Positions 57,900 to 64,000 of a stretch of DNA of 64,000 nt are shown piece by piece (position 1 is the stretch's first letter; the number at the start of each line of letters is the position of its first letter). The stretch covers positions 11,741,979 to 11,805,978 of the forward strand of contig CM037843.1 in the NCBI GenBank assembly GCA_021234535.1. Reading direction: 5' to 3'. The DNA comes from Stichopus chloronotus. Its lineage: Eukaryota > Echinodermata > Holothuroidea > Aspidochirotida > Stichopodidae. Below the pieces are notes generated by a model. That model had not been told where the DNA came from. It worked only from the letters and a program-made list of their open reading frames with translations, and searched no databases. The translations under genes and the position numbers were made by a program.

Positions 57900-58640
57900 C
57901 AAAAGTGGCCCATATGGCCTATTTCAGACATTAAACCCCAAATATGGCAAACACCAACAGTGTTACATACAATCCATAAAAGAAGTAGTTTGCATGATTT
58001 CACAACAGCCCTAAAGCACTATGGTTCCTTGTACTTGGAATACACATACTGTAAAATGATATGCTGGAGTTCATACATATGAAAGAAGCCATTTCAATAA
58101 ATGCAATGAATTGAAGATGTGAGTCCTACAACAATAAAGCAATAGGGGTTCTAAACTACAAAATACAGAAACACAGTGGGCTATGCAATGTGGTAGCCTA
58201 GCAGTAAGGTTTGTTCCAACTGGTAATGTCTTCATTTATCCCATTCAATTTAGCAGAAGCAGCTGGGATTCTTTCACTTCAAGCCCTAGAGAAGGGATTC
58301 TGCAAATTGCAAAAAAGGCTTATTGCATCTATGCCTCTTTTAAGTCCACCACAAAACACTGACAGCTGCCCACGAAGGGCTGCTAGGGTGTAGTTTCCAC
58401 TGGTAGGAGCACCAACTGACTTATTTTCTTTCATTGTGTCTTGCCCACCTTATTAATTAAATGCCATTTACATCATTGCACACATCACCACTGACGCACA
58501 AGGATGTAAACTGTTCCAGCCAAAACTTGTCTGGTTTGACCAGCTACAGCACCTCCCATAGCACTGCTGCCTCTTCATTAGATCATAAAACTAAATACCT
58601 CAAGCAGTACTTCCATGATTTGTAGGTGGAGGACTGACGG
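57900..58640 (+). repeat. duplicated non-coding block, copy 2
   Basis: Direct copy of 53,690-54,370 with small indels. It lies in the same position relative to a monomer array and its closing hairpin, so the duplication probably included several modules. Confidence 0.7.
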
Positions 58641-59340
58641 ACCATATTAGCATCCATAGCATGTAGATGGACTGAAGGAATTTCAGTAACCAAAAGTCTA
58701 TTGCCAACAACATGCAAAAAAAGTACTTGATTTTCTGTACACACACTAACACACACTGAAGCAAAAATTCTTACCCCTTGCCAAAAATGCTAATGAGATT
58801 GAAAATAAAAATGTCATGGTCATACAGCTAATATCTAACACATTCCTACCACATTTGAAGCAAATCGGACAAGGCACTGCAAGATATTGCCATATCAGGA
58901 ATTTTACATTAAGTTCCGCATACTCATTAATATGCAAGACATAGGCACCAAAAACAATAGGGCACATCTGCTCAGTATGATACATGTACACACCAAGTTT
59001 GAGAAAACTGAGCGCTCAATTACTGAATTATTGAGTCACATATCTTGCATTCCAATTGTGACATTATAGACAGTGGGGAGAGCTGCATTTAAACGTTGTT
59101 TCGTAGTCCCCTCCTTGGGACGAGTAGAAATGGTATTCAAAATCTTTTAAATATTATGCTAAACAGAATATAGATTTGTTCACACGTTCATCATCACGTC
59201 ATTTTTGTTAAAATATGAACAGATTGCCATTGACGCAGCCTCGTACTTGAGGATATTTACCGTTACTAAATTGGCAGTGATAACCATAATCAACCGATCA
59301 GAGTAAGTGTAAATGATGTCATACACTAAATACGTTCGCA
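58641..59340. other. non-coding upstream of the plus-strand gene
   Basis: No gene. A short monomer-like stretch (CAAAAACAATAGGGCACATC) lies near 58,950. No TATA box or other promoter element is convincing before 59,354. Confidence 0.45.
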
Positions 59341-59353
59341 GTTGGCTAACAAG

Positions 59354-59700
59354 ATGGCTGCCTCCAGTTGTTCGCTTGGACAAGTCTCCAATAGTAACGA
59401 ATGCCTAATTCACTTTGAATCAATAACTGACACTGAACTGAAGAAGTTTACGGAAAAATCATGGGAGAGAGAAATGCATTTTTCGATGTTATGGCGAGCA
59501 ACAAAAAAACGAAAGGGCAAAAATTGCCGATTCATTCCTGGCCTTCGTTGACTCGAAAACACACTTGCCCAACACTAACGTTACAGCTACGAAGCTACCG
59601 AATGGCATGTTTCATCGTAGATGTTACCAAAAATTCACGGACAAAGTTCAGCTGGAACGGCAGGAAAAAATTGAAAGCCGGCGTTTAGACACAGAGAAAG
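59354..59700 (+). CDS. uncharacterised multi-copy invertebrate protein, exon 1
   Basis: ATG at 59,354 is in a strong context (AAGATGGCT). The reading gives MAASSCSLGQVSNSNECLIHF, ITDTELKKFTEKSWER and onward. One extra base in an A-run near 59,521 then shifts the frame. After it come IADSFLAFVDSKTHLPN and LPNGMFHRRCYQKFTDKVQ. The exon ends GAGAAAG before GTGAGT at 59,701, a consensus donor, phase 1. The HRRCY…FT motif and the overall plan match, from memory, a large family of unnamed proteins in cnidarians, echinoderms and amphioxus. Function unknown; DNA-element origin possible. The A-run indel could be a sequencing error. Confidence 0.7.
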
Positions 59701-61513
59701 GTGAGTAGGCCTATAATTTACGGAAAGTAAGCAGTAAGAGGTGGCATGTTAGCTACAGTATTACTATTAGGATAAGCCACTCAACAAGTTACTGCAGAAC
59801 AACAGTGCACCATAGCCTACACATGATAACACATAGGCCTAGCCTAAATAAATTTCTACAGCGTTACGAAGCAGTATAATTTGTGTGCAGTGATGCTAGC
59901 TCGATGCATATATCATATGTATTTGGCTTTGCAGTAAAGGCATGAAAACTTGCCAGGATGTACAGCTGCAGGAGGCATCATGGCCTTGGCTCTAAAAATG
60001 AGATTGAGAAGGGCTTCCCAAATAAAACATCCCTTTACCAAAACGTCCCCGAGCCAAAACGACCCCGTATCAAAACACTTAATCGTTGTAAGCTTTTATG
60101 ACAGTTTTTAACCATTTGAACAGTTTGTTAGGGCTGCCACGATATTTTTTTTCATTTATCGATATCGCCCAGGTTTCCACGATGATATCGTGATATCACG
60201 TAATTAGAAGTATACTATAGCCTAAATGTAGGCTATACATTTGTAGTGAATATGACCATGCTAACAATATAACGACGTATGTATAGTAGGCCTACCACTG
60301 AATAGACCCAAAGGAATTCAATTTTAAGCCCAAAGTATCATCCATAATCCACTTATTCCAAGACCTATGCCATTCCAAAAGTAATAAAACTAAAAAGGAT
60401 TAGCATAAATCAACAAACAAGCCCTTGGCCACCTACCTAACCAACGTAGTTAGACTTTACCCTAACGTTATGGACTTACATCAAAACAAACATTGATCCT
60501 AATCTTCTAGGGATTCCCCATGGCCCTACAAGAGGAAAAGTTATTTACCTTTCCAAATGGACTAGAAAAATCTTCTAATCTCATCATACTGTATAATAAA
60601 GTTTATGGGTCACACTGAGATTGTTTTGCAATGAACTTTTCTGTAAATTCACATTTAAAAATGGCAATGATTGCAGACTTAACTCACCACATGCAGCCAC
60701 AACTGAACGTGTGTTTCTATGAACAGTGTGTGTACAGTATATTAGGCCCAGTGTATATTTATACATGTGCGTGTGAGGATATAAAATCTTGCACATGCCT
60801 AATGTTGCTTCTGCACATAACGCACAAGTTCAAGTTGATTACGTAGGCTGTTGCAGCCGGCATTATAGTCCTTATAAACTGATGTTCTGATTTAATACCA
60901 TATTTTGGGTAAGTAAAGTAGTGTTTTTCATTTGAATCGTAATCATTTTATATTAATGACCAAATCAGAAAATTATAAGAGAAATACACACCCAGAGTTC
61001 ACAGAGGTTTAGATATTTATTTGGTTCTGTTGCAATATCACGATGTGAAAAACTCCAGTCGATATCTTCGTGGCAAAAGTATATCAACAAATATCGTGAT
61101 ATCACGATTATCGTGGCAGTCCTACAGTTTGTGTAACATTTTTAATTAACTTTAGTAACCATTGATCTGTTTCTTCATGGAAAATGAAATTTGCAGCTGC
61201 TTACATGTTGTAACAGTATGGCCTACATGAATTTACAGTAACTAGGCACGTACGGTTGCAAGTTGAGCGCGGTGCTAAGTTTTCTTCTTGTCACAATATT
61301 ACTCTTCTGAAAACCAAAATATCCCGACATCAGAAAAAAAAAGTTGCAAAGAAATATTTCTTTCCTAAAACTGTTAAGAAGTTTCAAGTATAATGTTATG
61401 TATCATTCATATTTTTAGATTTGCTTCATTGCTGAATAGTGAAGTGGGTTGCAAAAAATCTGTGGAGAGCACTGAAAAACATTTACATTTTTCATTGTGG
61501 TTATGTCTTTCAG
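59701..61513 (+). other. intron between exons 1 and 2 (1,813 bp)
   Basis: GTGAGT at 59,701 and a pyrimidine-rich tract ending in TTTCAG at 61,508-61,513. Splicing joins phase-1 ends to give GAT and an uninterrupted frame. It holds the MITE at 60,129-61,124. The open reading before 61,514 (from an ATG at 61,393) is intronic. Confidence 0.75.
60129..61124. mobile_element. hAT-like MITE in intron, 996 bp
   Basis: The left end TAGGGCTGCCACGATA and the right end, reverse complemented, TAGGACTGCCACGATA. A perfect 8-bp target duplication CAGTTTGT is at 60,121-60,128 and 61,125-61,132. Inner ATATCGTGATATCACG-type palindromes stand near both ends (60,185 and 61,095). No transposase ORF. Confidence 0.92.
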
Positions 61514-64000
61514 ATCATCATGATGAACCTGTGAGTAAAAAGCAGCGCCAAGGACTGCGTTCAGGAAGCGATCTCCCCAGTACAACAGGATGCAGATCAT
61601 CTCCTGTGCTACCCCATGTACGTATCATATGCAAAAGTAAGAAATATGTTTGTAACAAATTTAAAGGAACAAGACTTACTGAGCATCTCCGAACATGTGA
61701 AATGATTGATGGGGGTCAACTAGCTGTTCAAGCCAGGGCACAAAATGATGAAGGGATCTTGAAGCACATTGAGGGTAAGGACTGTGTAGCAATAGAAGTG
61801 AGGTATCATTTATCTTGTTACAGAGAATACATAAAGCCCTTGTCAAGGAAAGTTCAGCCTGATGGTGATTGTTCTATGGACAAGTGCTTTACGAAATCAT
61901 TTGATAAATTATGTGAAGAGATCATAGAACCTAAAATTATCAGAGATAAGGCTGTTTATTGTCTCACAAAACTTAGAAAGTTGTTTGTAAAAATAATAAG
62001 AAATACTGAAAATGTGAATGCTGAGCCATACAAAACATACAATTTGAAACGACGGCTGTTGATGCGATACCCACAATTAAAGTTTTTACGTCCAAAGAAA
62101 CGTAATCAAAGTGAAATGGTTTATGTTGATGAGCTGTCCACCGAATTTATGTTGAACGACGAACGATGTGGCTCAATTGAACCATCTGATGATAGTCCAG
62201 GCACTACTGATTCAGAGGACAGTGCTGCAGTTTGTGAAGGTATTGAGAACATCGCGGAGATGGAGTCATCTGTAGGTAGAACACTTGCTGAGTTGTATAA
62301 CTGTGCATTAGACCTTCGGGAGGATATTAATGATGTTCCTGCACAAACCATGCCATGGCCCCATACAGCGTCTGATCTGACACTGGATGCAGCACGAAAG
62401 CTTGTTCCTGCAAGGTTATTTAATTTTATTGCATGGATGTGTGATCTGTCATCTGACCCAGAAGAAAAGAACTTTGTTCAAGCGACAGATGATGAGCAAA
62501 GAAAGATTCTTTCCATATCACAAGATATTACTTATTTGGCATCCAAGGGAAGAAAAACAATGCCCAAGCACTCATCGTTGTCAATGGCAGTGCGACATTT
62601 GACAGGCTCTGCACAATTAATAGGCATTTTGAATGGATTCGGTCACTCAACCTCACACACTCTTTTGGAGCATGATACAGCATTAGCCAAAAAAGAATTA
62701 GAACAAGGAGATAATTCACTGCCCGCTTGCTTGCAGAAAGATATTTTCACAACCCTTGTTTGGGATAACAATGACTTCGGGAAGGAGACTGTCTGGTCGA
62801 GGAACGACACATAACACAAGTGGGATAGCCATTCAGCATCAACCTTCCCCATCAGAAAGTCCACAAACAGCAGAAGTCCCAACAAATGTAAAAAAAAGCA
62901 GACAGAGGTCTCTCCCAGCGCCAGACACAAAGTTGAATCCATTCTTTGGAAAAAAGAAAGCCAATCCCCAAACATTTGGGATGCAGATCAGCCTTGCAAA
63001 GGACCAATATAAAGGTCCCCTAGAAGAAGCAAACTGCAAAGATTATGGTTATTTTCTCACAAAGTATAAAGTATCTGACAATCATCCTCTTCTACCCGGA
63101 TGGACTGGATATAACCAGATGCTTGCTAATGAGGTTCCCCCAAAGGCAAAGATAGCCTACCTTCCAGTAGTAGATGCCACACCAACAGAGTTGAGTACAG
63201 TGAACACTGTTTTACATAAAAGTATGGATGCTGCAAACTCATTAGGGCTGAGAAGTATTGTAGTTGTTGTTGACCAGGCAATATATGCCAAGGCCCAAGC
63301 TATAAGATGGCAAACACCTGTTTTCATGGAACGGATAGTCCTGAGGTTGGGATCATTTCATACTGCAATGACTTTTCTTGCATGCATCGGGAAAAGGTTC
63401 AGAGATGCTGGTCTTGAAGACATTCTGATCGAATCGGAAGTATTAGCCCCAGGCTCGGTAAATGGTGTTATGAGTGGCAGACATTACAACAGAAGTGTGC
63501 GTTGCCACAAACTTATGGTTGAAGCTCTACACTGTTTACGATGGCAGAATTTTCTGAATTCTGCAACTGAAGATAATGCAATTAATTATACCTCACTCAT
63601 CAGTCAACTTCAAACAGCATTTCCGGAGCAAGACTACAAAGACAAAGTTGCTGGTGCCGATTTTAAAGCCATGATGGAGTCTTATTCAAACTTTGTTGAC
63701 AGGAAGAGGAAAGCAAATGCAAACTTTGCTTTTTGGTGCACATATATGGACATGGTGGAAACATTTCTTCAATTTATCTGAAGTTCCAGAGAGGGCAACT
63801 GGCTTCTTCATTTGGCATCAGTAAGAGAAATGGTACCGTGGATGTTTTCGTACGATCGTTACAACTATGCTCGATACCTGCCTGTCTAAAGGATAGAAAT
63901 GAATGATTTGCCAAAGTCCCATGCTTTTGTGTATGAACATTTTCAGAGAGGGTATTTTTCAGTACAGAGACAGGACAGCTATGGATTTGCTGGCATCCCA
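61514..64000 (+). pseudogene. uncharacterised multi-copy protein, exon 2 (continues past window), with indels
   Basis: The exon opens DHHDEPVSKKQRQGLRSG. It contains a Cys/His-rich module (CKSKKYVCNKFKGTRLTEHLRTC) ending in ARAQNDEGILKHIEGKD and YHLSCYREYI. A long acidic and helical middle follows, then TLVWDNNDFGKE. The frame shifts near 62,788 and resumes LSGRGTTHNTSG, VDQAIYAKAQAI, LRLGSFHTAMTFLACIGKRF, and ESEVLAPGSVNGVMSG. A stop at 63,779-63,781, an extra G near 63,840 and a stop near 63,887 break the rest (NWLLHLASVREM, YNYARYLP, LPKSHAFVYEHF). Domain order agrees with related unnamed proteins. Several breaks suggest a dying copy or base-calling errors. Confidence 0.65.

Noticed and set aside
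59342..59353. Earlier start of the exon 1 reading frame at 59,342
   Set aside because: The codon there is TTG; the first ATG, in a strong context, is at 59,354.
61393..61513. ATG at 61,393 as the start of the long plus-strand ORF
   Set aside because: This part lies before a good splice acceptor (TTTCAG at 61,508-61,513), and the phase fits exon 1 at 59,354-59,700.
1..64000. tRNA, rRNA, CRISPR array, prophage or bacterial operon
   Set aside because: No such signals were seen; the introns, LINE, LTR elements and hAT MITEs show animal DNA.

Overview
This is eukaryotic DNA from an animal, most likely a marine deuterostome invertebrate and probably an echinoderm. Three things suggest this. Two decayed Ty3/gypsy elements have integrase upstream of reverse transcriptase, the Gmr1 order described in deuterostomes. 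A CR1-like LINE has a 2A-like peptide and a PHD-type finger at its N-terminus, a combination known from echinoderm and amphioxus elements. The one recognisable host exon is clearly animal ALDH6A1. Coding density is very low and most of the window is mobile or tandemly repeated DNA. The species assignment is inference.

Layout. 1-2.5 kb: remains of a Gmr1-like gypsy element (INT then RT-RNase H). 3.0-9.1 kb and 21.1-30.3 kb: several copies, in both orientations, of one large composite repeat (called here array-c-b-a-array). Its ends are tandem ~145-bp monomers, each with a cluster of nuclear-receptor half-sites (AGGTCA). The copies serve as empty-site controls for one another and expose three clean insertions: a hAT-like MITE (23,321-23,624), a TTAA-flanked Kolobok/piggyBac-like MITE (26,713-27,334) and a solo LTR (28,301-28,529). 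9.1-14.4 kb: no genes, a 37-bp minisatellite and simple repeats. 14.5-18.1+ kb: a second Gmr1-like element with gag, INT, RT and RNase H remnants and a probable 3' LTR start. 30.4-32.0 kb: a 1.6-kb element with terminal inverted repeats and many CCCATATGGG-type palindromes. 32.9-33.1 kb: a 266-bp hAT MITE.

33.8-42.05 kb: a full copia (GalEa-like) element with both LTRs and an intact CTGCA target duplication, whose gag is split by a nested CR1-like LINE (about 34.7-38.7 kb). 42.3-45.1 kb: a hAT-like element with an 8-bp duplication that carries about eleven 145-bp half-site monomers. 45-58 kb: further diverged arrays, an unrelated tandem family that also has a ~146-bp period, and local duplications.

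Host-like genes lie at the right end. The last coding exon of ALDH6A1 (methylmalonate-semialdehyde dehydrogenase) is on the minus strand at 55,809-56,009. On the plus strand a two-exon gene runs from 59,354 past the window edge. It belongs to an uncharacterised multi-copy invertebrate family, has an in-phase GT-AG intron holding a hAT MITE, and is broken by several small indels. If the remaining ALDH6A1 exons lie beyond the window, this gene sits antisense inside an ALDH6A1 intron. No tRNA, rRNA or CRISPR was seen.
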